Shown here piece by piece: positions 9,747-17,877 of a stretch of DNA of 64,000 nucleotides. Origin of the DNA: Sphingomonas sp. (GTDB taxonomy: Bacteria > Pseudomonadota > Alphaproteobacteria > Sphingomonadales > Sphingomonadaceae); the NCBI RefSeq assembly GCF_019635515.1, contig NZ_JAHBZI010000002.1, positions 165,664 through 229,663 on the forward strand, read 5' to 3'. Below the pieces are notes generated by a model, which did not search any database, was not told the DNA's origin, and was given only the letters and a program-made list of their open reading frames with translations. Position numbers and translations under genes: made by a program. The number at the start of each line of letters is the position of its first letter. Position 1 is the stretch's first letter.

Positions 9747-9872
9747 GCATTTCCCCAGAGGCGCCAATGTTGAGTCCCCGGAAAACACTAAACTTCATCA
9801 ACATTCGCGCCCGCCAGCGGTCTTGCGCTCGGCGCGTGGCGGTTGGATAGCGCGGGGCATGGAGACGCATTC

Positions 9873-10622
9873 GTGATCAGCATCAATCCCGCCCATGATC
9901 CCGCCGCGCTGGCCAGGGCCTATGCCGCTGGCGGCGGCCGTATGCAGATCCGCGATTTCCTGGTGCGCGAGCATGCCGATCGCATCCACCATATCCTGCG
10001 CCACGAGACGCCATGGTGGCTGGCCTTCAACGACGGGCCCAAGGTCCATCAGCTCCCGCCCGAATATCTGGCGCGGCTGACCCAGCCGCAGCTCAACCAG
10101 ATCCTCGCCGGCATCCAGCAGCGCGCGCGCGCCGGCTATCAATATCTCTACCAGTTCAATCCGATGATCGCGCATTATTTCGATCCGGCGCTGCCCAAGG
10201 ATCCGATCCTGTGCGTCATGGAATTCCTCAACGCGCCAGCGACGCTCGATTATTTCCGCACGCTCACCGGCTGCCCCGATATCCAGTGGATCGACGCGCA
10301 TGCGACCCTGTTCCGCTCGGGCAATTTCCTCAAGGAGCACACCGATGCCGATGACCGCGATAGCCGCGTCACCGCCTATGTGCTCAATTTCACGCCGAAC
10401 TGGCAGCGCGATTGGGGCGGCTTCCTCCAATTCTTCGACGAAGGCTCGTACGATATCGAAAAGGCCTATTGCCCGGCGTTCAACGCGATCAACCTGTTCC
10501 AGATCCCCCGCGATCACAGCGTCGGCATGGTGTCGAGCTTCTGCCCGGAGAACCGCTATTCGGTGACCGGCTGGTTCCGCCGCGATGCGCCGCCGGGGCC
10601 GTTCGGGCGCGTCGCTTATTAG
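9873..10622 (+). CDS. 2OG-Fe(II) oxygenase (prolyl 4-hydroxylase-like)
   Basis: The 249-aa protein has an HxD pair in KEHTDADD and the distal His in QIPRDHSVGMVSS, followed by RYSVTGWFRRD, where an Arg would bind 2-oxoglutarate. An N-terminal MQIRDFLVREHAD segment is typical of proline-hydroxylase-like proteins. It probably hydroxylates a protein or small molecule using O2 and 2-oxoglutarate. GTG at 9873 follows GGAG with 8-nt spacing; a TTG at 9843 is the alternative. The gene abuts the repeat element, and its stop overlaps the convergent pyridoxamine-oxidase-like gene by 4 bp. Confidence 0.85.
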   Translation: MISINPAHDPAALARAYAAGGGRMQIRDFLVREHADRIHHILRHETPWWLAFNDGPKVHQLPPEYLARLTQPQLNQILAGIQQRARAGYQYLYQFNPMIAHYFDPALPKDPILCVMEFLNAPATLDYFRTLTGCPDIQWIDAHATLFRSGNFLKEHTDADDRDSRVTAYVLNFTPNWQRDWGGFLQFFDEGSYDIEKAYCPAFNAINLFQIPRDHSVGMVSSFCPENRYSVTGWFRRDAPPGPFGRVAY

Positions 10623-11089
10623 CCGGTCGCGGTCGCCACGCTGTCCGCGGTCGCGCCGGCCAGTTGCAGGTCGCCCTGGTCCTCGCCGTCCCAGTAATGG
10701 GCGCGCTCGCCATGGACCTTGATCAGCACCAGCCCCGGCGTGTCCACGCCCTGCTCGAACCATAGCGACAGGTCCTTGGTCCAATGTTCCTCGAACAGCG
10801 CCTTGTCCTTGATGATGCTGGCGGTGCCCTCGATCGAGACGAACACCGGCTTCATCTTGAGCAGCCCGGCCTTGCCCTGGAAACCCAATGCGACCTTGGG
10901 ATTGGCGCGGATATCATCGACGAGGCGGGTGTCCTCCATGCTGAAGAACCAGTTGTCGCCGTCATATTCCACGTCGCGATTGTTGCTCATCGGCCGCGAG
11001 GCGATCGTGCCGCCGTCCGAATGGGTGGAAAGCATCGCGAAGTCGATGTCGCGCATCATCTCGGCGATCTCGGCGAGGGTCTTGGCCAT
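10619..11089 (-). CDS. Pyridoxamine 5'-phosphate oxidase-like (general stress protein 26) family
   Basis: The 156-aa split-barrel flavin-binding protein has MLSTHSDGGTIASRPMSNN, WFFSMEDTRLVDDIRANPK and a SIEGTASIIKDKALFEEHWT motif. This is the signature of the general stress protein 26 subgroup (pyridoxamine oxidase-like domain 2). Such proteins bind FMN/FAD or F420-type cofactors; the physiological reaction is unclear. It stands alone, 36 bp downstream of ung in the same direction and convergent with the oxygenase gene. Confidence 0.88.
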   Translation of the reverse strand: MAKTLAEIAEMMRDIDFAMLSTHSDGGTIASRPMSNNRDVEYDGDNWFFSMEDTRLVDDIRANPKVALGFQGKAGLLKMKPVFVSIEGTASIIKDKALFEEHWTKDLSLWFEQGVDTPGLVLIKVHGERAHYWDGEDQGDLQLAGATADSVATATG

Positions 11090-11125
11090 GGTCCATGCTC
11101 CTGAAGTGTGGAGCGGGTAACGCGG

Positions 11126-11833
11126 TCAGGCCGCTTTGGGTTCGTGCGGCAGCGCCCAGTCGATCGGCTTCAGGCCGCGGCTCTTGAGGAAGTCATTGGC
11201 CTTGGAGAAGTGCTTGCACCCGAAAAAGCCCGAATGCGCGGCCAGCGGCGAGGGATGGGGGGCCTTGAGCACCAGATGCCGCCCGCCCTTGTCGATCGAA
11301 TCGACGAACGCCGCCTTCTTCTGGGCGTGGCTGCCCCATAGCAGGAACACCACCGGCTCGGCCTTGGCATTGACCAGGCGGATGACGGCGTCGGTGAAGC
11401 GCTCCCATCCGCGCCCCTGATGCGACGCCGCCATGCCCATCTGCACCGTCAGCACCGCGTTGAGCAGCAGCACCCCTTGCTCGGCCCAATGTTCGAGAAA
11501 GCCGTGCCGGGCGCGGGGAATACCGAGATCCGCCTCCATTTCCTTGTAGATATTCTGCAGGCTCGGCGGGGTGCGCACTCCCGGCTGGACCGAGAAGCAC
11601 AGCCCATGCGCCTGTCCCTCGCCATGATAGGGGTCCTGCCCGAGGATGACGACGCGAACCTGCTCCAGCGGCGTCAGATCGAGCGCGCGGAACCAGTTCT
11701 CTCCCCTGGGAAATATCCGCTTCCCCGCCGCCTTTTCCGCCACCAGGAACTGGCGGAGCGCCGCCATATAGGGATCGGCGAACTCCGGCCGCAGCGGCTC
11801 CAGCCAGCTCGGATGCAGTTTGGGGTCGGCCAT
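11126..11833 (-). CDS. ung: Uracil-DNA glycosylase (family 1, Ung)
   Basis: The 235-aa protein removes uracil from DNA to start base-excision repair. Motif GQDPYHG (D67, Y69, H70) holds the water-activating Asp, and the C-terminal [20 protein letters not shown] holds the minor-groove intercalation loop. Length and order are standard for Ung. ATG at 11833 is preceded by GGCGGG; an in-frame TTG six codons earlier is less likely. It lies in the same direction as the nth-like gene 32 bp upstream, giving two base-excision glycosylases side by side. Confidence 0.97.
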   Translation of the reverse strand: MADPKLHPSWLEPLRPEFADPYMAALRQFLVAEKAAGKRIFPRGENWFRALDLTPLEQVRVVILGQDPYHGEGQAHGLCFSVQPGVRTPPSLQNIYKEMEADLGIPRARHGFLEHWAEQGVLLLNAVLTVQMGMAASHQGRGWERFTDAVIRLVNAKAEPVVFLLWGSHAQKKAAFVDSIDKGGRHLVLKAPHPSPLAAHSGFFGCKHFSKANDFLKSRGLKPIDWALPHEPKAA

Positions 11834-11865
11834 ACCCGCCAGATGCGGCAAGCGGGGCTACCGCG

Positions 11866-12564
11866 TCAATCGGCCCTCCCTCTCACACGGCTTTTGCAGT
11901 CGCGGGCGAGCGGGCAACGGCGGCAATCGGGCTCTTGGCTCCGGCAGACATGCTGGCCGAGCAGCTTCATCACGACATGATAGTTCAGGAAGTCGGACCC
12001 GCTCCATTCGGACATTGCCGCCGTAACCGCCTCGCTCGCCACGCGCGCTTCGGCATTGGTTGCCACGAAGCCAAGCCGTTGCAGGATACGCAGCACATGG
12101 CTGTCGACGATAAACACCGGCCGCGACAACGTGCTGGCGTTGAGTGTCGAGGCTGCCACCTTGCGCCCGACGCCGGGCAGCCGCTCGAGCCAGGCCAGCG
12201 CATCGGTCAGCGCCCATTCGCCGAGGAAATCGAGCTTGTATCCGGGCGTCTCGCGCTCGATCCGGCGCAATGCCGCGACGACATTGGCCGCCTTGTCCTC
12301 GGCAAAGGTGACATTGCCGATCACCGCCAGCAGCTGATCCGGGCTCGACCGGGCAATGCGCCTTGGCGATCCGAACCGCGCGACCAGTCCGTCATAGGCG
12401 GCCTGCGACACGGCATCGCGTGTCCGCCCGCTGATCATCGACTTGATCAGCTGCCCGAGCGGGCGCCGTGGCGGCAACAATTCGGCATGGCGAAGCAAAG
12501 GGGCCAGCGCAGCCTGCCAGCGCGCGATATCGTCATGCCCGTTGAATCCGAAACTGGATTGCAT
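11866..12564 (-). CDS. Endonuclease III-like DNA glycosylase (HhH-GPD with Fe-S cluster)
   Basis: The 232-aa protein has the helix-hairpin-helix LERLPGVGRKVAASTLN with the lyase Lys (K135). The catalytic Asp is D154 in FIVDSHVLRI. The C-terminal [4Fe-4S] loop is C207-X6-C214-X2-C217-X5-C223. This is the Nth layout (oxidised pyrimidine glycosylase/AP lyase), although the N-terminal part differs enough from canonical Nth that a paralogue is likely. The start is ATG 12564. An upstream ATG at 12582 lies inside a perfect LexA box, so the gene is probably SOS-induced. Confidence 0.88.
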   Translation of the reverse strand: MQSSFGFNGHDDIARWQAALAPLLRHAELLPPRRPLGQLIKSMISGRTRDAVSQAAYDGLVARFGSPRRIARSSPDQLLAVIGNVTFAEDKAANVVAALRRIERETPGYKLDFLGEWALTDALAWLERLPGVGRKVAASTLNASTLSRPVFIVDSHVLRILQRLGFVATNAEARVASEAVTAAMSEWSGSDFLNYHVVMKLLGQHVCRSQEPDCRRCPLARDCKSRVRGRAD

Positions 12565-12576
12565 GCATTTACTATA

Positions 12577-12591
12577 GAACATAAAGAGAAC
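12577..12591 (-). promoter_or_regulatory. LexA (SOS) box upstream of the nth-like gene
   Basis: On the reverse strand the sequence reads GTTC-TCTTTAT-GTTC, an exact match to the alphaproteobacterial LexA operator GTTC-N7-GTTC. It ends 12 nt upstream of the ATG at 12564, so bound LexA would cover the promoter or transcription start of the endonuclease III-like gene. Confidence 0.75.
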
Positions 12592-12659
12592 AATGCAACT
12601 AGGCTGGTGCGGCCGCGCACGGGATGGCACAGCTGGTTTTCGATCGGAGGAAGATAAAG

Positions 12660-13010
12660 ATGCCCGTCACCGGAAGCTGTCATTGCGGCGCGATCAAATA
12701 CACGCTGGCAGAGGATCCGCCGCAGGGCGCGATGGCGTGCAATTGCTCGATCTGCCGGCGGAAGGGCTATCTGCTGCACTTCACGACGCCAGACAAATTC
12801 ATCCTGCACACCAGCCGCGGCGAGATCACCACCTACACCTTCAAGAGCCACAATATCCGCCACCAATTCTGCAAGACCTGCGGCTGCGCTCCGTTCGGCG
12901 AAGGCACCGGGCCCGGCGGCCAGGCGGTGACGGTGATCAATCTGCGTTGCGCCGACGGCGTGGATCTCGATGCGCTCAAGGTCCAGCATGTCGATGGCGC
13001 GAGCCGCTAG
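12660..13010 (+). CDS. GFA/CENP-V family zinc protein
   Basis: The 116-aa protein has the Gfa (glutathione-dependent formaldehyde-activating enzyme) zinc-binding cysteines: GSCHCGAIKY, ACNCSICRRKG and QFCKTCGCAPFGEG. Family members bind Zn and are mostly of unknown substrate; few act on S-hydroxymethyl-glutathione. ATG 12660 follows CGGAGGAAG. An upstream in-frame ATG at 12624 is ignored. It overlaps no neighbour and is followed after 2 bp by a CsaA-type gene, suggesting cotranscription. Confidence 0.9.
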   Translation: MPVTGSCHCGAIKYTLAEDPPQGAMACNCSICRRKGYLLHFTTPDKFILHTSRGEITTYTFKSHNIRHQFCKTCGCAPFGEGTGPGGQAVTVINLRCADGVDLDALKVQHVDGASR

Positions 13011-13012
13011 CC

Positions 13013-13384
13013 ATGCACGTCACCCACGATCCCGCCGCATTGCCCGCCGAGACGATCGGGTTCGATCAGTTCCTCGCCGTCGATATCCGCGTCGGCACCA
13101 TCGTCGAAGCGCTGCCCTTTCCGGAGGCGCGCAAGCCCGCCTATAAGTTGCTGATCGATTTCGGCCCGGCGATCGGGGTCAAACGCTCCTCGGCGCAGAT
13201 CACCGAGCATCACGCGCTTGAGGATCTGCCCGGCACCCAGGTCGCGGCGGTGGTCAATTTCCCGCCGCGCCAGATCGGCCCGGTGATGTCCGAAGTGCTG
13301 ACGCTGGGCTTCCCCGATGCCGAGGGTAGGGTGGTGCTGCTGCGACCCGGCAAGCCCGTGCCGGATGGCGGACGATTGTTCTAG
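13013..13384 (+). CDS. CsaA-type tRNA-binding-domain protein
   Basis: The 123-aa protein is a single OB-fold tRNA-binding domain: FDQFLAVDIRVGTIVEALPF, KLLIDFGPAIGVKRSSAQIT, VAAVVNFPPRQIGPVMSEVL and the C-terminal VVLLRPGKPVPDG. This matches the CsaA family, described as having chaperone-like, export-related or tRNA-binding activity. Length and motifs are complete. It starts 2 bp after the stop of the Gfa-like gene. Confidence 0.92.
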   Translation: MHVTHDPAALPAETIGFDQFLAVDIRVGTIVEALPFPEARKPAYKLLIDFGPAIGVKRSSAQITEHHALEDLPGTQVAAVVNFPPRQIGPVMSEVLTLGFPDAEGRVVLLRPGKPVPDGGRLF

Positions 13385-13395
13385 ATAGCGCTAAC
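13384..13395. promoter_or_regulatory. LacI-type operator candidate
   Basis: GATAGCGCTAAC contains the perfect palindrome TAGCGCTA (13386-13393). LacI/GalR-family operators in alphaproteobacteria often have an AGCGCT core. It lies 61 bp upstream of the next gene's start, where a repressor could act. No LacI gene is in the window. Confidence 0.3.
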
Positions 13396-13456
13396 ATTGC
13401 AATTGATTGCGGCCGCTGCCGGACATAACCTGCTGCGAATAATGGAGGAGAGGGTC

Positions 13457-13984
13457 ATGAAGCTGGGGATTGCGACGCTGATGGGGCTCGCGGCGGTTCC
13501 GGTCGCGCTGGCAAGCGCGCCGCTGGCGCAGGAGCCGGTGATGCTCAACAATCCCAATCCGGCGAGCTTCCAGGTCTATGGCCTCCAGCCGGTGCCGAAA
13601 ACGATCGCCGATGATGGCGTCGAGGGCGGCCGCGCGTTGCCGATCGCGGTGACCGGGAACGGCAATGTCTGGGCGATCGGCGTCAACGTCCCGATCATCA
13701 AGCCCATCAAGGCAGGCGACAAGATCACCATCTATTTCTGGGCGAAGCTGCAGGGCACCGGCACCGCCAGCATTGCATCCGCCCAGCTCCAGCTCGCCAG
13801 TGCGCCCTATACCAGGATCTTCGGCGAAGGCGTGACGATCACGCCGCAATGGAAGCTTTATCAGGTCAGCGGGGTGGCCGACGCTGCGTACCCCAGGGGC
13901 ACGCTCAACGCCGCGTTCCACCTCAATACCGGTAATCACGTCGCCGTGCTGGGCGCGGTCGCGGTGCTCGACGCGGGCGCCTAG
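13457..13984 (+). CDS. Secreted hypothetical protein, carbohydrate-binding-module-like fold
   Basis: The 175-aa product has a signal peptide (MKLGIATLMGLAAVPVALAS, cut near LAQ). The mature part is a predicted beta-sandwich: NVWAIGVNVPIIKPIKAGDK, then ITIYFWAKLQGTG, ASAQLQLASAPYTRIF and QWKLYQVSGVAD. The pattern of an aromatic in FWAK, a central TITPQWKLYQVS strand and a closing strand resembles CBM4/9-type galactose-binding-like domains, but I cannot prove homology. ATG 13457 follows GGAGGAGAGGG. It converges with ubiG with a 4-bp overlap. Confidence 0.65.
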   Translation: MKLGIATLMGLAAVPVALASAPLAQEPVMLNNPNPASFQVYGLQPVPKTIADDGVEGGRALPIAVTGNGNVWAIGVNVPIIKPIKAGDKITIYFWAKLQGTGTASIASAQLQLASAPYTRIFGEGVTITPQWKLYQVSGVADAAYPRGTLNAAFHLNTGNHVAVLGAVAVLDAGA

Positions 13985-14712
13985 GCGCGAACCGCCGTCA
14001 CCAGATAGTTGAGCGCTTCGTTAGGCGAGGTGACGAAGCCGCGCGCCGGCGAGAAGCTGAGGCCCGAGCGGTCGATCATCCTGAGCCCGGCCTCGCTCAG
14101 CAACGCCTCCAGTTCCTCGGGATTGAGGAAGCGGTTCCAGTCATGCGTCCCCTTGGGGATCATGCCGGTGCCTTCGCCGACGGTGATCATCGCCAGCTTC
14201 GACAGCGGCGTGCGGTTGGGTGTCGACAGCACCATCAGCCCGCCCGGTGCCAGCGCGCGCGCCAGTCCGCGCACGAACGCGGCGGGATCGCTGACATGCT
14301 CGATCACCTCCATCGACACGACCAGATCGAATTTCCGCCCGGTCAGATCCTCGATGCCGCCGGCGATATAGTCGATATCGAGCCCGCCGGCCGCGGCATG
14401 TGCCCGCGCCGCGCCGATATTCTCGGCCGCGGCGTCCACTCCGGTCATCGCCGCGCCCAGCCGCGCCAGCGGCTCGGTCAGCAGCCCCGCACCGCAGCCG
14501 ACATCGACCCCGGTCAGCCCGGCAAGCGGCGTGAACGACGCGCCGTCACCACCCCAATGCGCGTCCACCGCCGCGCGGATATAGCCGAGCCGCGCCGGAT
14601 TGAGCCGGTGCAGCATCGCCGAAGAGCCCCTGGGGTCCCACCAGTCGGCGGCGAGCTTGCCGAAATGCTCAGCTTCACGCGGGTCAATAGTTGCTATTGT
14701 TGCCTTGGCCAT
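13981..14712 (-). CDS. ubiG: Ubiquinone biosynthesis O-methyltransferase UbiG
   Basis: This 243-aa class I SAM methyltransferase catalyses the two O-methylations in ubiquinone synthesis. It begins TIDPREAEHFGKLAADWWDP, a diagnostic UbiG opening. The SAM motif I is GVDVGCGAGLLTEPLARLGA; VVSMEVIEHVSDP and an LSTPNRTPLSKLAMI segment follow. It is divergent from lysC, with 58 bp between starts. coq7, another ubiquinone gene, is in the same window at 38.4 kb but not linked. Confidence 0.96.
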   Translation of the reverse strand: MAKATIATIDPREAEHFGKLAADWWDPRGSSAMLHRLNPARLGYIRAAVDAHWGGDGASFTPLAGLTGVDVGCGAGLLTEPLARLGAAMTGVDAAAENIGAARAHAAAGGLDIDYIAGGIEDLTGRKFDLVVSMEVIEHVSDPAAFVRGLARALAPGGLMVLSTPNRTPLSKLAMITVGEGTGMIPKGTHDWNRFLNPEELEALLSEAGLRMIDRSGLSFSPARGFVTSPNEALNYLVTAVRA

Positions 14713-14770
14713 GCGCGGCTCCTATCAGCCTGGCTTCCTGTTCCCAAGGCCCGGAAGCAACTAACTCTCC

Positions 14771-16021
14771 ATGGCGCGCATCGTGATGAAGTTCGGCGGC
14801 ACGTCGATGGCGGGGATCGAGCGCATCCGCAGCGTAGCCGCGCGGGTCAAGCGTGAGCATGACGCCGGCAACCAGGTCGCGGTCGTCGTCTCGGCGATGG
14901 CGGGCGAGACCGATCGGCTGGTCGGCTTCTGCCGTGAAGCCTCGTCGCTCTACGACCCCAAGGAATATGACGTCGTCGTCTCGGCCGGCGAGCAGATCAC
15001 TAGCGGCTTGCTGGCGATCGCATTGCAGGCGATCGGCGTGCAGGCGCGTAGCTGGATGGGCTGGCAGCTGCCGATCCGCACCTCGGACGGCCATGCCTCG
15101 GCGCGCATCGCCGATATCGACACCACCGCGCTCAATACGTCGCTGGCGGCAGGCGAAGTCGCGGTGATCCCCGGTTTTCAGGGGCTTGCGCCGGGCGAGC
15201 GCGTCACCACGCTCGGCCGCGGCGGCTCGGATACTTCGGCGGTGGCGATGGCGGCGGCGATGCAGGCCGATCGCTGCGATATCTACACCGATGTCGACGG
15301 GGTCTACACCACCGATCCGCGCATCGTGCCGAGGGCGCGCAAGCTGAAGCGCATCACCTATGAGGAAATGCTCGAACTCGCCAGCGTCGGGGCCAAGGTG
15401 CTCCAGACGCGCTCGGTGGGGCTGGCGATGAAGGAGGGCGTCCGCGTCCAGGTGCTGTCCTCGTTTGTCGATGCCGATGGCGATAGCGAGCCGGGCACGC
15501 TGATCGTGGGCGAAGAGGAGATTGACGACATGGAACGCCAGCTCATCACGGGCATCGCGCACGACAAGAACGAGGCCAAGGTGACGTTGACCGCGGTGCC
15601 CGACCGCCCCGGTTCGGTCGCCTCGATCTTCACGCCGCTCGCCGATGCCAACATCAACGTCGACATGATCGTCCAGAACATCGCCCATTCGACCGGGTCG
15701 ACCGACGTGACCTTCACCGTGCCGCAGGCCGAGCTCGCCCGCGCGCTCGACGTGTTGGAAAAGTCCAAGGGCGATATCGGCTATGAAGCGATGTTCCACG
15801 ATACCCGCGTCTCGAAGGTCTCGATCGTCGGGGTCGGGATGCGCAGCCATGCCGGCGTCGCCGCGACGATGTTCAAGACGCTGGGCGAGCGCGGCATCAA
15901 TATCCAGGCGATCGCCACGTCGGAGATCAAGGTCTCGGTGCTGATCGAAGAGGACTATACCGAGCTGGCCGTGCGCGTGCTCCATACCGCTTACGGGCTG
16001 GACACCGAAGACGCCGCCTGA
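14771..16021 (+). CDS. lysC: Aspartate kinase
   Basis: This 416-aa monofunctional aspartokinase catalyses the first step to lysine, threonine, methionine and diaminopimelate. It has the N-terminal KFGGTSM motif (residues 7-13), an FQGLAPGERVTTLGRGGSDT region and the DVDGVYTTDPRI loop. Two C-terminal ACT domains begin near residue 265 (ITGIAHDKNEAKVTLTAVPD, and SKVSIVGVGMRSHAGVAATM), through which lysine and/or threonine would inhibit. The length matches feedback-regulated aspartokinases. It stands first in a short run with trhO. Confidence 0.97.
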   Translation: MARIVMKFGGTSMAGIERIRSVAARVKREHDAGNQVAVVVSAMAGETDRLVGFCREASSLYDPKEYDVVVSAGEQITSGLLAIALQAIGVQARSWMGWQLPIRTSDGHASARIADIDTTALNTSLAAGEVAVIPGFQGLAPGERVTTLGRGGSDTSAVAMAAAMQADRCDIYTDVDGVYTTDPRIVPRARKLKRITYEEMLELASVGAKVLQTRSVGLAMKEGVRVQVLSSFVDADGDSEPGTLIVGEEEIDDMERQLITGIAHDKNEAKVTLTAVPDRPGSVASIFTPLADANINVDMIVQNIAHSTGSTDVTFTVPQAELARALDVLEKSKGDIGYEAMFHDTRVSKVSIVGVGMRSHAGVAATMFKTLGERGINIQAIATSEIKVSVLIEEDYTELAVRVLHTAYGLDTEDAA

Positions 16022-16054
16022 CTTTTCGCCGCGCTTCCTGCTAGGGGCGCGGCC

Positions 16055-16990
16055 GTGACCATGATTCCGCCCGTTCGCGTCGCCGCGCTGTATCAGTTTA
16101 CCCGGTTCGGGGATTGTCCTGCGATCCAGAAGCGGCTGACGGCCGTCTGCAAGGCACAGGGCGTGAAGGGCACACTGCTGATCGCCCGCGAAGGCATCAA
16201 CGGCACCATCGCTGGTACCGACACGGGCATCGGCGCGGTGCTGGAGTCGATCCGCCAGCTGCCGGGCTGCGCCGGGATTGAAATCAAGGAATCCCGTGCC
16301 GCAGCGATGCCGTTTCACCGGATGAAGGTCCGCTTAAAGCGCGAGATCGTCACCATGGGCGAACCCGATGTGGATCCGCTCGATACCGGCCATTATGTCG
16401 CGCCACAGGATTGGAACGCGCTGATCGCCGAGCCGGGCACGATCCTGATTGACACCCGCAACGATTATGAAGTCGCGCTCGGTACCTTCACCGGGGCCAC
16501 CGATCCGCACACCAGATCGTTCAGCGAATTCCCCGACTGGTTCCGCGCCCATCGCGACGAACTCGGTGCCGCGCCGAAGGTGGCGATGTTCTGCACCGGG
16601 GGGATCCGCTGCGAGAAATCGACCGCCTTCCTCAAGGCCGAAGGCATCGAACAGGTCTATCATCTCAAGGGCGGCATCCTCGCCTATCTCGAACAGGTGC
16701 CTGCGGAGGAGAGCCGCTGGCAGGGCGACTGTTTCGTGTTCGACGAGCGCGTCACCGTGAAGCATGGCCTGACGCCCGGCGAGTACGAACTCTGCCGCGC
16801 CTGCCGGATGCCGGTTGGTGCGGCGGAAAAGGCATCGCATTTATACCAGGCCGGAGTGTCGTGCCCGGCCTGCCATGCCGCGCGCACCGAAGCGCAGCGC
16901 GCCCGCTACGCCGAGCGGCATCGTCAGGAACAACTCGCCGCCGCGCGCGGCGAGGCGCATGTCGGCGCGGTCTTTCCCGACGCGGATTGA
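16055..16990 (+). CDS. trhO: tRNA uridine(34) 5-hydroxylase TrhO (rhodanese family)
   Basis: The 311-aa protein uses O2 to form 5-hydroxyuridine at tRNA position 34. The N-terminal acylphosphatase-like domain contains [16 protein letters not shown]. The rhodanese domain contains [15 protein letters not shown] and the active-site loop [11 protein letters not shown], with Cys180 as the likely catalytic residue. A C-terminal Cys-rich segment ([13 protein letters not shown]) is typical of the family. The start is GTG 16055 or ATG 16061. It lies 33 bp downstream of lysC. Confidence 0.93.
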   Translation: MTMIPPVRVAALYQFTRFGDCPAIQKRLTAVCKAQGVKGTLLIAREGINGTIAGTDTGIGAVLESIRQLPGCAGIEIKESRAAAMPFHRMKVRLKREIVTMGEPDVDPLDTGHYVAPQDWNALIAEPGTILIDTRNDYEVALGTFTGATDPHTRSFSEFPDWFRAHRDELGAAPKVAMFCTGGIRCEKSTAFLKAEGIEQVYHLKGGILAYLEQVPAEESRWQGDCFVFDERVTVKHGLTPGEYELCRACRMPVGAAEKASHLYQAGVSCPACHAARTEAQRARYAERHRQEQLAAARGEAHVGAVFPDAD

Positions 16991-17057
16991 CCCAGCGCCG
17001 AATCCGCCATTTTCCGGTCGCGTTGCCGCCGCATCCTGTGTGCTTGGTGCCCGCGTG

Positions 17058-17822
17058 ATGTGGCGGGTTCCCCGATTGCGATTTGAATCGGGATTGCTGC
17101 GCCGCCGTGGCGTCGCGCTGCTGCTCACGCTGGCGGTCGAAGCGCTGCTGCTCCTGCTGCTGTTGTTCCTCGTGCCGCCGGTGCCGGGAGGCAAGAAGGC
17201 CAATGGAACCGCGACCTTCTCGTTAGACGCCAGCGAAGACAGCGCCGAAACCAGCGATACGAGCAAGGCCCGGGCAAAGCCTCACCCGACCAGAGCCGCC
17301 CCGCGTCCGCCGATGCCGCAGCCGCCGGTTATCCCGCCGCCGCCGGTACCGGTGCCCGAGACTCCGCGTGGCCCCTTGCCCTTCATCGTGATGACGCGCG
17401 ACGAATATCGCGCGTCGCGGGTGGAGAATATGGTCTCGCGCCCGTCGGAGCCGGGATCACCTTCGGCAGCCGCCGGCGGATCGGGACGCCCGGATACGCC
17501 GCTGGCACCGGGAAGGGGGCCGGGCGGCGAGCCGCTCTACGCCGCTGAATGGTATACCCGCCCCACCAATGCCCAGCTGAACGGTTATATCTCCTCGCGC
17601 GCACGCACCTCGGGCTGGGGGCTGATCGCCTGCCGCACCATCGCCAATTATCGTGTCGAGGATTGCCAGGAGCTGGGCGAGTCGCCGCGCGGATCGGGGC
17701 TCGCGGGTTCGGTGCGGCAGGCCGCGTGGCAGTTCCGCGTCCGCCCGCCGCGCGTCGGTGGCAAGGAACTGGTCGGCGAATGGGTCGCGATCCGGGTGGA
17801 CTATACCTTCAGCGCCAGATGA
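17058..17822 (+). CDS. Hypothetical membrane-anchored proline-rich protein (TonB-like layout)
   Basis: The 254-aa protein has one N-terminal transmembrane helix (VALLLTLAVEALLLLLLLFL). A periplasmic Pro-rich linker follows at about residues 75-110 (PRPPMPQPPVIPPPPVPVPE), and a compact C-terminal domain from about residue 165 ends VGEWVAIRVDYTFSAR. The order of helix, Pro-rich spacer and small C-domain is that of TonB-like proteins, and the final VDYTF is TonB-C-like, but two internal Cys residues are unusual. ATG 17058 is used; a GTG directly before it is possible. No exbB/exbD genes are nearby. Confidence 0.6.
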   Translation: MWRVPRLRFESGLLRRRGVALLLTLAVEALLLLLLLFLVPPVPGGKKANGTATFSLDASEDSAETSDTSKARAKPHPTRAAPRPPMPQPPVIPPPPVPVPETPRGPLPFIVMTRDEYRASRVENMVSRPSEPGSPSAAAGGSGRPDTPLAPGRGPGGEPLYAAEWYTRPTNAQLNGYISSRARTSGWGLIACRTIANYRVEDCQELGESPRGSGLAGSVRQAAWQFRVRPPRVGGKELVGEWVAIRVDYTFSAR

Positions 17823-17877
17823 GCGCGGCGCGCCTCGCCCCTTGCCGGATCGTATCGCCGGCGGGTAGGCGAGGGAG

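Larger units (their letters stand above)
9291..9812 (+). repeat. Dispersed element, gene-bearing copy (copy A)
   Basis: The left block TGGCAATGTAGGATTTGGTC and the right block (9769-9812, containing ACTAAACTTCATCAACATTC) match the two ends of the repeat at 39436-39608. The left block also matches the reverse complement of 46266-46377. Between them this copy carries a small HTH gene and a 12-unit GTCGC array, while the other copies hold only about 100 bp of spacer. The right block contains AATGTT ... AACATT as an inverted pair. The boundaries are my estimate from the shared sequence. Confidence 0.6.

Noticed and set aside
9175..9870. Upstream extension of the secreted PDZ-like gene to a 548-aa product
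   Set aside because: The extension is Arg-rich translation of the GTCGC array and HTH gene in reverse; a good start and signal peptide exist at 9174.
11126..11833. Ung and UdgX as parts of one uracil-repair cluster
   Set aside because: They are 33 kb apart in unrelated contexts; Ung is an ordinary housekeeping gene.
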